A DNA stretch of 64,000 bases from Archegozetes longisetosus (lineage: Eukaryota; Arthropoda; Arachnida; Sarcoptiformes; Trhypochthoniidae). The stretch lies in NCBI GenBank assembly GCA_018873245.2, contig JAEMBT020000003.1:6281843-6345842 (forward strand), written 5' to 3'. Under the pieces are notes generated by a model, which saw nothing but the letters and a program-made list of their open reading frames with translations, ran no database searches and was not told the DNA's origin. Both the position numbers and the translations under genes were made by a program. Shown piece by piece: positions 1-11,636 of this stretch (position 1 is its first letter; every line of letters begins with the position of its first letter).

Positions 1-1188
1 GCTCTTTTGTTAACAATTCATTGGATTCAAATTAAATATCATGCTTTCCAAGAGCACTTGTTAGTTGGTGAGTAAATTCTTATCTCTTCTAATCTGTTAT
101 GGATTCAGAAAAAGGCACGGAGTAGAAACTCCGTATCAAATATCGAGATAAAACATCATGAAAAACCGGAATTCATCTCAGCTATCAATGAAGCGATGAT
201 CTTTCGCACAGTCATCCGAATGGTTACAATAGAAAAATTTTCGAGAAGTAATGCGGAAGAATGTATTTTCAAAAGTATTTTCTACTATTTATACACTAAC
301 AGCTCGACAAGCGAACAAATAATAGTTTGGAACACCAATGAAGCATTTGAAACATGATTCATGAGTGTATTAATGTGCCAGACCTGTGCCAGAGTTGTGC
401 AGAGCTGTGTAGAGCTGTTCCAGAGCTGTTGAATAGCATGCTCTAACCGTTATTAACTATCATAAACTTATTATTATCTCAATATTCATAGATCAATATC
501 TATGTCTTGTTTTTATGAAGCGAACCGCAAAATCTATTTAGATATACAGTGTTAAATATAAAATGTTTATCATACTATTATTTGCTCGTGTAAATCCTAT
601 AAAGTCATATCTGTTATGTTGTTTTAATCAGAGATAGCCCTTTATAGCACTGACCCGATAATACGCTATTCTTTTATTTAATTGAATTCACTTGTTATTT
701 ATTTTTGGATTTATGTTCATATTTGATTAATAAGAAGAATACTGACAGCAAATATCGTATTATATTCAATCATCTTTTGATTTAAATATCTAATAAAACC
801 AAATAAATGCATTATATATCGGATTCGATCAAAAGACCCAAAAGCACGTAATTGACCTTAAGATGTCCCACTTTTTCAATTCAAGCTGTTTCTCACAATG
901 AATTCTTTGAGTTGCAATCTATCCTTTCATATCGCATAATTTCATTAAGATTCATGTAAATCTGACTGCGAAACCTATAAGCCTATATCTATTCGACAAT
1001 TCTCTAAGGTTCTGACCCGGGAAGTCACCGATAATCTAATAATTGGTAAACAGCTGAGGGTTACAGAGGAAGAGATCCAGAGGGCGGTGGAGATAACGAT
1101 GAATTTTATTAATTTGAAAGAGCTTGAAATGTTTCCCATAAACTTTGATTATATTAAAGTTAGCTTTAAATGCCTGATAAAAGGGTAG
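1..1188 (+). CDS. 3' end of an unidentified protein-coding gene (two exons, partial)
   Basis: Not a recognised family. The first exon enters from the left edge and runs to 67, open in only one frame (window frame 1), and ends at a strong donor (GTGAGT at 68-73) after one base of a codon. An acceptor AG at 948-949 starts a second exon at 950 in exactly the phase needed. That exon stays open to a TAG at 1186-1188, about 101 codons in all. An AATAAA follows at 1291-1296, about 100 bases after the stop, so donor, acceptor, phase, stop and poly(A) signal agree. The second exon is clearly richer in G+C than its surroundings and encodes a charged, probably helical stretch containing QLRVTEEEIQRAVEI. 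No domain or catalytic motif was recognised. It could be a degenerate or chance ORF. Confidence rests on phase agreement, not homology. Confidence 0.45.
375..427. repeat. Degenerate 10-11 bp minisatellite
   Basis: Five tandem units related to GTGCCAGAGCT run from 375 to 427 with one-base length changes between units. It lies in the putative intron 68-949. A similar word string (agagccagagctgctttagtg) recurs near 47.97 kb. Confidence 0.7.
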
Positions 1189-1290
1189 TTCACTTTCCCT
1201 CAATTAAGTTCCAACTATGCACAACTTAAAAATGATAATACACTGTAGCGTACAATTCTGTCCTGTATATCAATTTTGAATACATGAATT

Positions 1291-1296
1291 AATAAA
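1291..1296 (+). terminator. Poly(A) signal AATAAA for the left-edge gene
   Basis: AATAAA lies about 100 bases after the TAG at 1186-1188. That is a normal spacing for a short 3'UTR and supports the two-exon model at 1-1188. Confidence 0.4.
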
Positions 1297-1299
1297 ATC

Positions 1300-4200
1300 A
1301 TGAAAAATTTCCTGATTTCATTTCATGTTTTACTCATTGTATTTTTACAAAATTTCTGTTCATAAATTTGCTAAAAACCAAATATTTTCATAGATTCTTA
1401 CAAAAGATAAACTGGTTAATTGTTTAAATATGTACAGCTAGCGATATAGAAAATGAGGTCTCTCAATTTGAATAATGATTTACAATTATAGTAAACTTTC
1501 ACATAAAAGGTAGACATGATTGTGAATTTGAGTGGGAGTTTCCAATTCTCAAATTATAATCCTACACCTATAATGCTATTATGTAACTGTTGTGTTTTAT
1601 TTCTTATATCCATTCATATTACATAATAGAAATGCCTCGTTTAATTCATATCTTATTCACCTGACTTTACATATTTACAATTTTTAACTAAATCTGATTT
1701 TCAGTAATATTTCTCAATTAAGCCAATGTTGATTTCGGTTTACTTTTATATTAGATTATGAAATACACAGCAATAAATCAAACTCTTGCAATGAGTCGAA
1801 CTCAATTTAGGTAAAATTTAATAACTTTACATAATTTAATTCACCACATGGATGACGTGAAATATTTACAATTTGAATAATCGTGTGTGACATTTATCAT
1901 AACTGTTCTGTTGGAATTAATTTTTTCATTCATTTATTTAAAAATCAATTCTTCAAAATATCACACACATGAAAAACATTTTCAGTGTGCATGCATTGAA
2001 TATATGTATTTTTAAATCCAAATCAAGTACAGATGAGATAACACAAGTGCGTTTCAGCTTATCGGTAACAATTGATAAGAATGCTTCCAAAATTTTAAGT
2101 CAAAAATAATCTTATCATTTGCAAAATCTTCATTCATATATTGGCCATGCATTCATTAGTCATTAGTAGCAAGTTGAAACACACACTTATATCATCCCGT
2201 CTGTACACTACTTGTTGCCGATTGTTATTGTATTTATTAGAGAATAGCTTTGAAAAGTTTAAAGTTTATGTGATATATAGAAGTTTTAGTTATAGATTCA
2301 TATTCAGTATGCAAATAGAAACCCAAGCATTTTGGAAAAATTAAGAAGATTACCAAGTACTATATAACCAGACTATCTAAGGCTATATAAACATAATTAT
2401 ATTTACGATAATTTAATCCCAACCTATGATGAGATATGATATTTTTTAAGCATAATGCGATTATGGCAATTAAAATGGTCCATAAATATTGCATTTCTTC
2501 CTGTCATTTACTAAAGTCTTTTCTTTTTTTATCTAATTATGCCACAAACATAATGTATTCTTCTATATTGGGCATGATTTTGACGAATCACACCCAAAAA
2601 CCTCATTCACTATTTATGAAATAAGAAAGCAATTCTTTATTTTTAGGTGAAATTTTCGTTTTTTAATTGTATATTTTCAAAATTTAAATAAATAAAATAT
2701 TCATAAGATGTTATCCTACGCAAAAAGTTGTGAAACCCATTCAAAACTTCAATTTTGTCTCCGATAATCAATGAAGTGAGTATCGAAATAGGTTTCGATT
2801 CTGTTCTCAATTTCACAAATTGAAATTTGCATTGAGTGTAGGAAAAAAATGATTGAATAAATTAGTTGGCTGACTAAACAGAATGTGAGATTTTGCATTT
2901 CATCAATTATTACTTTGATTATCTAAAAATCTGATAATTGGGACACTTAAAATAGAATAATATTTTACAGTCAAATCTTTTTATCTTCACGTTTAGTCAA
3001 GTCATTTTTAATAAAAGTATAAATAAACCCATAAGCAATTAAAGCTTATTTTTATTGTTATTTAAAAATGAATTAACAACATGTTGAAGTTAGACAGGTT
3101 TAACTGCATATTTATCTACTATTATAACGCTCAAATTACTTTACTTTATATGATCTATTTATGGCATATTTAGGTGCCTAAAAGCAGTACTTTTACAGTC
3201 AAATAACTAAAAAGTTCAAACTTATTGCTGATAAATCTATAAAAAAACGTTCAGAAATCAAACTATGATCGTGAAATGGTATCTCATTTGTCTGACGGAA
3301 TGTCATTAACGTGATAAGAATTGGAGAGTATCATACATTTTCTTATCAAATCGCATGAATAAAATTCAATTATTTTATATTATTTATAAATAACTCACAG
3401 TTATAATACTTAACATTATCTTTTCACTCAGTCGATTGCCGATAAAAGGTTTTATCTAAAGAGGAATAATTCTAATTATTAAAGCTCTAGAAACTAATAT
3501 TTACGGCAATTGGTTTGATTCGGTCAAAGTTTTCTATTCAAATAAATAGGAGTAGAAAATAATTTGATTTTTTTTCATAAATTAGTTGTAAATGAAATGT
3601 GAAATTCTCGAATTACGCATGAATTAGTTAATTATCACATAGTTGAGTGAACACAAGCATAACGCAAATTGTGATCAATTGATTATCTTAGTTATGAATC
3701 AAATAATGCCAACCAATCAAAACTTAACAAACTCTTATTTCAATCGGAAATAATCCTAACCAACACTGATTTGTTTGAATGAAAACTATATAATTTATTC
3801 TTTATCTGATTGTTCTGTGAGTTTAGTTCGAAGAGAGGTCATTGACGAACAATTTGGTTCACAAGCGAATCAATTGATTACAATTCAGAATTGAATTGCA
3901 CGCAACAAATGCATTTATTTGCATACAAATTGTCTCTTTTCTAATAACTCGTCAGTCAATTGTCATTTTCGATATCTAAAAAGTTATTGCAACTAAACCT
4001 TTATTGCATGACTTCATTAAGAGTTGACTATTTGCACACAACTCTCTGCAGTGAAAGGGTGAGCACTTATAGATAAAAATAAATTACCGAAAATACTTAT
4101 ATCTTTCATAGGCTTCATTTCGGTGTTGCATTAGATACATATAAACTAAATCTAGCTTTGTTCATTTCACAACTCTAAGCTTTCTAATGCAGTTTTCGGC

Positions 4201-4835
4201 TGACATGAGTGCGTTCTATGACTCTCACGCCCAATCTTTCATTTGTTATCATTTATCAGTGAAACTGATTGTCAGACAAAACATTTAAAGCCTTTAAAAT
4301 CAAGATATTAACTGAAATGAACTGTCTTACAATCTATCTAAATAAGTTATCGCGATATTTAAAAAAACTTATCATTGGAAACTTGAAACCTCAATGAAAT
4401 AAATAAAAAATGATCTGAATTTTTGAAATTTGATGGAAAACAGTTTTTTATCAGGAAAGCGTTTTCACAGTTGAGATCAGTGTAGTTTTTCTTTAGATTA
4501 AGTAGGGTTATATTTATCTTGCATTTAGATTGTATAAGTAATTGGCATTAAGTAAAACTAATTTTGAAGACATGATAAAAGAATAAAATGAAATTCCGAT
4601 GCAATAAAAATGAGAGATCAAAGTCAGGTTTACAATAAAAATATTATTTTTTTCTAGCCATTGTGTAGTGAAAAATATTTCTTATTTAACTATTGGTTCA
4701 CTCGAAAGGCTGCCGCAAGTATTACGCTTCAATGAGTTTACAATAATTACAATCTTATCAAAAAACTTTTCTCAAAACATTAATTACAGACCAGAACTAA
4801 AATGCTATTTTGTTGACGAAGTTTTTATTAGTTCA

Positions 4836-4879
<44 letters not shown>

Positions 4880-5466
4880 AAGTTTTATTTGTTGCAAAAC
4901 AATCGTAAAATATATGCCTCAAGTTTATTGGCTTTTGATTATAGGCAAAATTAGGTTAAATGTTGAAAGGAAAGGAAGAGATGAGACGATTGAACGACAA
5001 TATAGTCAAATATATTGTTGCCAATTGCAATCAAGCATTAAAGATGACTTTCAAAAGCAATATTGACTACTGATCTATAAGTTTTCAGTAATTCATCTTA
5101 TGCTAGTCTCGTCTATTTGCCTAAATTCAGTATGATTTTAACGCTAATCTATCGATTGTGCGCCCGATTTCTTAACAAATACTTGTTTTGTAATGAACTT
5201 AATAAATGAACGAAAGACTAATATTAGAGGTATTATAGTCTTCGAAGAGGAGATGCGCCAAATAATTTTGAGCATTATCTCCGCTTCACAAGCTTTCAAA
5301 CTAAATCAACGATCTTTTCGTTTCAATCAACTCAACAAAAAAGACATGCCTTTGAAATGCATGGATCGCAAAGCAGAGCAAACGCCGAGCTATTAAACTC
5401 TTAAAAACACATTAAGTGTTGCTCGTACACAATTGTGAGCTATGCTTAGGCTCTACACTCAAAAAC
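1300..5466. other. Gene-poor A+T-rich stretch
   Basis: No conserved coding signal was recognised on either strand. Open frames here are short, low-complexity and without consistent splice sites. The only distinct feature is the GA microsatellite at 4839-4875. Possible upstream regulatory DNA for neighbours cannot be identified from the sequence alone. Confidence 0.6.
4839..4875. repeat. (GA)n microsatellite
   Basis: About 18 GA units without interruption. It creates an artificial RE-rich stretch in an overlapping open frame. Confidence 0.95.
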
Positions 5467-5469
5467 TTC

Positions 5470-5673
5470 ACAATTGACGATAGCAGTTAGAAGTGATGCC
5501 TTGTCATGGCATGTTTTCCATCAGACCATGATATTGAAGGTATCCACAAACTTAAAGAGCATTCAATCTAGAATTCAAAGCAAATTGAAAATCAAATTTG
5601 GCAACAAATTAATGCATGTTTGGGGCAAGTTGAATTAGCAAATGCCTTATTGTTGTTGCTATCGTGTATTATT
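5470..5673. mobile_element. MITE-like 205-bp repeat, copy A
   Basis: The left end carries acaattgacgatagca and the right end ttgctatcgtgtattatta, which are imperfect inverted repeats around the core CGATAGCA. The interior words ggcaacaaattaatgc and ccttgtcatggcatg match copy B at 45278-45485 in order and spacing, and the two copies have nearly the same length (about 204 and 208 bp). A third, right-half copy lies at 52888-52985. No target-site duplication is clear. The family has no coding capacity, so it is probably a non-autonomous DNA transposon. Confidence 0.55.
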
Positions 5674-5867
5674 AAGTTTGCAGTTGTCCTGAGCAATGTC
5701 TCAGATATACATGACTGATTTGAAAGTCGAACGAAGAAAGCGGTCTCATTCGGATTTATGGCTAAACTCGCAACTTCGCAAATTTCACATAAACTACATC
5801 CGCATCCGACTGCAGAGGGGGTTACATCTGAGAAAAACAACAGAAGGATAACAATAGCATAAAGCAT
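5592..5867 (-). CDS. Doubtful small secreted cysteine-rich ORF
   Basis: Open frame of 91 codons with a hydrophobic N-terminus (MLYAIVILLLFF, then a small-residue region ending AVG) that resembles a signal peptide. Eight cysteines follow, including a CGCSLCEIC cluster just after the possible cleavage site and a terminal CC. The middle part (about 5700-5830) is richer in G+C than its surroundings. The last ~27 codons lie inside repeat copy A, so the C-terminus would be transposon-derived. A sequence resembling a splice acceptor (pyrimidine tract ending CTCAG, minus strand, near 5829) sits inside the frame, so this could instead be an internal exon of a minus-strand gene beginning there. No family recognised; chance is quite possible. 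Confidence 0.22.
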   Translation of the reverse strand: MLYAIVILLLFFSDVTPSAVGCGCSLCEICEVASLAINPNETAFFVRLSNQSCISETLLRTTANLIIHDSNNNKAFANSTCPKHALICCQI

Positions 5868-5959
5868 GAAGAAAATAGTCTGGTGTTATAATCTAAAGGG
5901 AGTGAATGGTCTATATTTTGTTGACGTATTTTATAATAAGTATTGAATGTGTCAGAGCT

Positions 5960-7219
5960 ATGGGTTTCTCTTAGCATTTGACTAACTGTTGGGTATTAAC
6001 AATATTATGAAACAATAACTAATAATAATTATTATTATAAACAAGTCAATAATAAATAATATAATAATATCTAACAGTAATAATCATGTTTCTAATAATT
6101 GTTAATAATAACTCTTTTACTAATTGTGTTTATTTTATTTAAGTATATCTATTGCCACACCTTTTCATTTAAATGTTTTCTAAATTCTTCTTTAAGTGTT
6201 TTCTCATTCAATCCATTTGTTAGCTATGGTTTCATATCTTTTATCAACTCGTTTAATGCTATTTTAATGTAATTGTTGTTACGACAAACAACTCATTGAT
6301 TTAATGTTCAATTGCTATTACTTCAGTGGCGATATTGGTTTGATTAGTAACTATTTATCCAAATATTCAATCATATAATAACAATAATAATCAGATTGAA
6401 GTCCATATTATTCGCTAATTATTCTTGCAAATTATTAGTATTATTCATCAAACAATTCAACTAATTATTGATGAACTGATCGCTCAATAGTGTAAGTAAT
6501 CATTTCGAGAAAATGAGTCATAGCTAAGGAATTAATAAATGAACGGAAATTTCAAATCAAGTCTAATCTCTATTTTTCTCATATAGTTTATTATTAACTT
6601 TATATTTGTTATACGTATGAAAATAAGTCACTATTTCTGCACTATTTCTCATAATTGTTGCAATTATTGACAAAAAATGAAAATAATTGGCATTTAATAG
6701 TTTGCTTTTGCACTTACTTTCCGTTTCATATCATATCTCAATTCCTGATAAATGCTTTACGTGTTAGCTATGCTTTGCTTTTTGCCGAAGACCTCAACAC
6801 TAACACTAACTTTGATTTGTAATCGCTTTATTGGATAAACCGATAAACCGTTACTCAATGTCAGTAATAATACTTCAATTAAGGTTTCATCTGATCGCTT
6901 ACGTAATAAGAAAACAGATTTTCACTTCTGTGAAATTTCTGTTTTCAAAATCATTTCTGCAATAATAATGGTCCCCAAGTGATCTAAATTTAAACTTTAA
7001 TAAACAAGTTTATAGAAACACTTGGCTCTAAATAAATTCATAGAAACTCTTGGCTTTAAATTCAACTGTTTGCACTAGTTTTGCCAAATTATGCCAAATT
7101 TTACGATGCTTTACCAAACTTTAGACAAATCCAACTCAAAAGTTCGATAGAAAACAATTCGAGAAAGATAAATCATTAGACGACATGTCGTTTGATTGTT
7201 ATAACTTTTAGTTACTATA
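5960..7219. other. A+T-rich upstream region of the DLGAP gene
   Basis: Contains a stretch rich in TAA/ATA words (about 6000-6090). No coding signal was recognised. It should include the promoter and 5'UTR of the DLGAP-family gene that starts at 7220, but no TATA box or initiator stands out. Confidence 0.5.
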
Positions 7220-10040
7220 ATGAGTACCAACTCCAGAGATAATGTTTATGACGATAATAGCGATTCATTTGTTGGTAATTATTATTTCTCTGATTTATGG
7301 GAGATTCACGCCACTTTCAAGCATTACAGATGTGAAAACTTCGCAAATCGCGTTCGAACTTCTTCCTCAACATCTTGTATTGAGTCCAGTGGACTTCAGA
7401 AACCAAATATTTTCACTGACAATGACTTACAATCGAATACACAAAGTGCTCCGCCATCGCCTAAATCAGAACTGAAAACACATGAGGAGAGTGTTTCTAA
7501 TTTAGTGGTTAAGCCAAAAAGATTGTACCAAAAAAATCAAAGTAACTCAACATCAAGTTTAGGTGCTTTTATCAAAAAGATTACTAGACTTAAGAGGTCC
7601 TCTTCTAAGCCCTGGATTGTTATCAATGTAGATAATCATGATATGAATGGCACTAAAGAGAGAAAAATGATCACTCAGTCGCATGTTGTGAGCAATCAAA
7701 GTGATAATCTTAATGAAAAATCGTACTCTAATTCTGCTCAAAGAAGTAAGTCTCAAATCAAAATTCAATTGAGTCAATCAACAAACAGAAAATCACTGCA
7801 AGACTTGGAGTCTATTTTGAATCTTGAAGATAAAGAGACTGATCATGAGGTAGAATTGATTACTTACAAAATGAAATTGTCATATCAATCAATTTAGTAA
7901 TTTTGATGGAAGTGATGATGCGTTGAATTGCATGAAGAATCCTGTCGTTTTTGGTTTGTTTAATTGAATTGATTCATATCTGAAGAATTTAAATGAAAGC
8001 TTTGAATTTGTTTACTGTTAATCTATGTTAATTCCAATAAGTCGATAAGAATCACATCCTTGTAACACATTTCTATTGCTAATCTAATCCTAAATCTTGG
8101 CTCAATCCTAAACCTACTCATTGCTTGTTTAGAAATTTGTTTCATTTTTATCATTTGCTATCAATCAGTTTCGTGATTGTTTAATTCAATTTGACTTGAA
8201 ATTAATTTACAAACTATTACTATGTTTAGAAACCAAATCAAGACCAAACTCAACGAGATTTGACTCCATTCAAAACTCTAAAGAGTTCATCTAGTGATAA
8301 AGATATCATCAATTGTTCAAAAAACTTTTCTCCAAGACGTCTAAGAAGTCCTCCGAAAAGCTTGAACTTAAAAGAGAGAATCTTTACGATAGATAGTTCA
8401 GAGAAAAAACAGAGTCGTAGTAACATGACTTCAATAGACTCAATAGGAAATTGTTCACTTGATGTGAATAGTGATAAATCAGCATTACCACCTTCTCATG
8501 CACCTAGATCTATTTCAGAACACGCTTTAAAAAGCGTCACATTATTAGATGATAACATCAACAAATTGAATGGCAAATCACCTTCACTTCATTTGTTAAA
8601 AAACGGACATCGAATACCTTCTTATGTAGGAATAAGTTGTGCTATTTCTGGTTATTCTAATTACAACCGATACTGTTCGTCATTGAGGAACACTTGCAGT
8701 CGTGAAAATAGTCCCACTTTAAGAAATCTAAATCAAGAACCGGTGAAAAGTCTCAATGAATTACGAAAGAATAGTTTAATTACTGATAAAGTCATAACTG
8801 GCAGTCGAAACGATTTAGATACAAATGGAACTGAAGAATTGCTAGCATTAAAACGTAACAGCATCAAATCTAATTCGAAAACTACTGATTTAAATATTAC
8901 AACAAACTCATTATTACAACAAAGAATCGCCAGTTTGTATGGCGAAACATTTGCAGCCGATTGGAGAGAATCTAGAAGTAAAAATAGATCTAAACAAAAT
9001 AGTTCAATTCTAGATAAGATGAGAAGCCCCTCATGTCCCCCAAAGCGTCAAAATGATACTGATATCAATACTCATTCAAGTAAATAAATTATCAAGTTTT
9101 CATTAGTCTTATCATTTAATTGTTTGATCGATTGATTGTTAATTGTATTCTGTTTTGTTTAGAAAACCCACCAGTATTTGCTAGTATACCAACTGAACAG
9201 CTAGAAGCAGATAATATTACAAAAACAGCTAATATTGAAAATTGTCACATGAAACCGGTAGCTGATCGCGAAGCAGTGCCTTCTTCTCAAAGCACAGAAG
9301 ATTCTTTTGCTCAAAGCAAAACATCGTCTGAAAAAGATGGAAATTGGTTTTTAGCCCAGCTAAACAAGACCACTATTGATATTCAGGAAAAAATAGATCT
9401 GACAGAGAAAATGCTTGAAGAACAACACCATTCGATGAGCGATGATATTTCTGGCAAGTTAAGAGCAGCCATAGGAAAGGCTAACTTACTTATTACTCAA
9501 AAGTTTAACCAATTCAGAGAATTATGTTTGAAAAATATTGTAAGTTATACTCATATTTTTGTTTCACTTCTAACAAACTTCTGGCAAAGTCAAGTCACAA
9601 TTTGTTTTCTTATGATAGAGTCAAAGTGATAGTGAACAATTCAAAACAACAAACGATGATTTAGAAGGATTTTGGGATATGGTTTCAATTCAAGTAATCG
9701 ATGTCAGGGATACATTCAATGAGATCGATGCTCTTTGCGCTTGTGGTTGGAAAGCAGATATACCAAAAAAGATGGTATGTTATCTCCTACCTAACTCCTA
9801 AAATTAGTTCTTGTATCTGACTGGTTTGACATATTTTTACAGACTTTCAGTCCTTCAAAACCAAGATCTAGAAAGTCGACTCCCAAAGGATCGCCGGACA
9901 AGTCTTGTGATGAATCCAGTGTTGATCGCGACGCCGAACGTCGTAATCGTTTAAAAGAAGCCAAAAGAAAAGCTAGACTACAGGCAGCTAAACAAGAAGA
10001 TGAAATCACAATTTTTATTCCTTCTAATTCTAAAGAATGA
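7220..10040 (+). CDS. DLGAP/SAPAP/GKAP-family scaffold protein (vulcan-like)
   Basis: Five coding exons: 7220-7849, 8230-9079, 9163-9539, 9619-9774 and 9843-10040. All phases agree, giving 736 residues. The last three exons carry the GKAP homology domain (about residues 550-736). It begins GNWFLAQLNK, continues KANLLITQKFNQFRELC and DLEGFWDMV, has a basic helix (RDAERRNRLKEAKRKARLQ), and ends with ITIFIP just before the C-terminus, where vertebrate family members have a similar IEIYIP end. Vertebrate DLGAPs bind the guanylate-kinase domain of Discs-large/PSD-95 proteins and link to Shank at synapses. The N-terminal 490 residues are Ser/Asn/Lys-rich and low in complexity. Intron 1 is uncertain: donor 7746 (GTAAGT) with acceptor 8242 also keeps frame (697 residues), but that acceptor lacks a pyrimidine tract. 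The start ATG at 7220 is the first in frame; upstream exons cannot be excluded. Family call is strong; orthology to vulcan is inferred. Confidence 0.9.
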
Positions 10041-10148
10041 ATCATTTTATATTCAAATCCCTCTTATTAGTATTTATTGTTCTATTTATTTATTTGGATA
10101 TTTAGGTATTTTGTGGACATTTTATTAAATAAGTAAAAAGTTCGACTC

Positions 10149-10154
10149 AATAAA
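10149..10154 (+). terminator. Poly(A) signal of the DLGAP gene
   Basis: AATAAA about 110 bases after the TGA at 10038-10040. It faces the minus-strand poly(A) signals of RPL23 only about 30 bases away. Confidence 0.7.
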
Positions 10155-10182
10155 CAAATTTCAATAAGAAACTGAAAATCCT

Positions 10183-10203
10183 TTTATTGAAAATGAATTT
10201 TAT
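10183..10203 (-). terminator. Two poly(A) signals of RPL23
   Basis: TTTATT at 10183-10188 and 10198-10203 reads AATAAA on the minus strand, 55-75 bases past the RPL23 stop codon. Either could be used. Confidence 0.7.
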
Positions 10204-10257
10204 TTTCCAAAGGTTTAAAATTACAGAACTTTCAATAATTAAATTTTAATCTGAATT

Positions 10258-10929
<672 letters not shown>

Positions 10930-11041
10930 CTTGAAACAGAAAAGGAAATGAAATGAACACGATTCAATGCAATGTGGCCTCACTTCTATTGTCTACGTTC
11001 ATAGATGGCGTTGGCTTTAAATTTGGTCAAATCAAACTTTA
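10930..11041 (-). promoter_or_regulatory. RPL23 leader and proximal promoter
   Basis: Immediately upstream of the RPL23 ATG, with a pyrimidine-rich leader typical of ribosomal protein genes. It contains GTGGCCTCAC (10974-10983; GTGAGGCCAC on the coding strand). The same 10-mer recurs at 13039-13048, and a near copy lies at 12823-12832, upstream of LASP. The transcription start is inferred, not seen. Confidence 0.45.
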
Positions 11042-11049
11042 GTTCGAAC

Positions 11050-11628
11050 TAGTGATCGACAAAGTACTAAAAGGGAATTCCTGTCCTGCCCTGCATTCTC
11101 GAAACCGATTCTTGTTCTGTCCTGAGCCCTAAATTTTCATTCCTGTCCGGTTTTCCTGTTTTCCTGACATTCAATGTGTTTGAAAAATTATTTGTTCAAA
11201 AAAATCAAATGAAAATACAATCAATGAATGCATATTCAATACAAATCAGAGTTAGATCTAATAAAAAGCAATTCATTTACGTTCTGTGAACTAAGTCTTG
11301 AACGATGGTCAGTGAGTATTAGAACAGCGGCACTGAAATTCCTTTCGCTTGAAAGGTTGGTCGCAGGGATAGACAGCAAACGAATAGCCAACCGATAGAG
11401 TCGGGGATAAGAACTTCTATTTTGTTCCCAATATCCGAGTAATGAAGAATTTATGTCAAACTTATGTCCAGTTTTCATTTTACAGGAATTTTACAGGAAT
11501 TTAGAATCGAACAGGAATTCCTGTCCTGTCCTGTAGTTATGATAGCCTTTCCCATTCCTGTAAATTCCTGACCAGGAACAGGACAGGACAGGAGTTCCTG
11601 CAGGAATAGGAATTCATGTCAAACACTA
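11050..11628. mobile_element. Internally deleted hAT transposon with 8-bp TSD
   Basis: The 8-bp word GTTCGAAC flanks both ends (11042-11049 and 11629-11636), the duplication length made by hAT transposases. The word is itself palindromic, which slightly weakens this evidence. The terminal inverted repeats are TAGTGATCGACA on the left and, inverted on the right, TAGTGTTTGACA. Both subterminal regions are packed with CCTGTCCTG / CAGGACAGG words in both orientations, as expected for transposase binding sites. Inside is a minus-strand remnant of the hAT C-terminal dimerisation domain. At 579 bp the element cannot encode a full transposase, so it is non-autonomous. Confidence 0.85.
11236..11478 (-). 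pseudogene. hAT transposase remnant (C-terminal hATC dimerisation domain)
   Basis: An 80-codon open fragment with the conserved hATC signature: LLGYWEQNRSSYPRLYRLA, then LSIPATNLSSERNFSAA, then LTDHRSRLSSQNVNELLF. Full hAT transposases are usually around 600 residues. The BED finger, the catalytic RNase H-like core and the insertion domain are all missing, so this is the tail of the protein left after an internal deletion. It sits inside the element at 11050-11628, in minus orientation. The apparent ATG at 11476-11478 is incidental. Confidence 0.85.
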
Positions 11629-11636
11629 GTTCGAAC

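Noticed and set aside
109-357. Open frame of ~80 codons in the putative first intron
   Set aside because: Its acceptor-like AG gives phase 0, which does not match the phase-1 donor at 68, and no donor or homology supports it.
4668-5066. 132-codon plus-strand open frame
   Set aside because: It is kept open by a GA microsatellite read as RERERE; the flanking parts have no recognisable motif.
7559-7777. Minus-strand frame within DLGAP exon 1
   Set aside because: Shadow of the real plus-strand exon, as are the frame at 7242-7475 and the frames opposite LASP exon 3 (14716-15023) and RPL23 (10394-10699).
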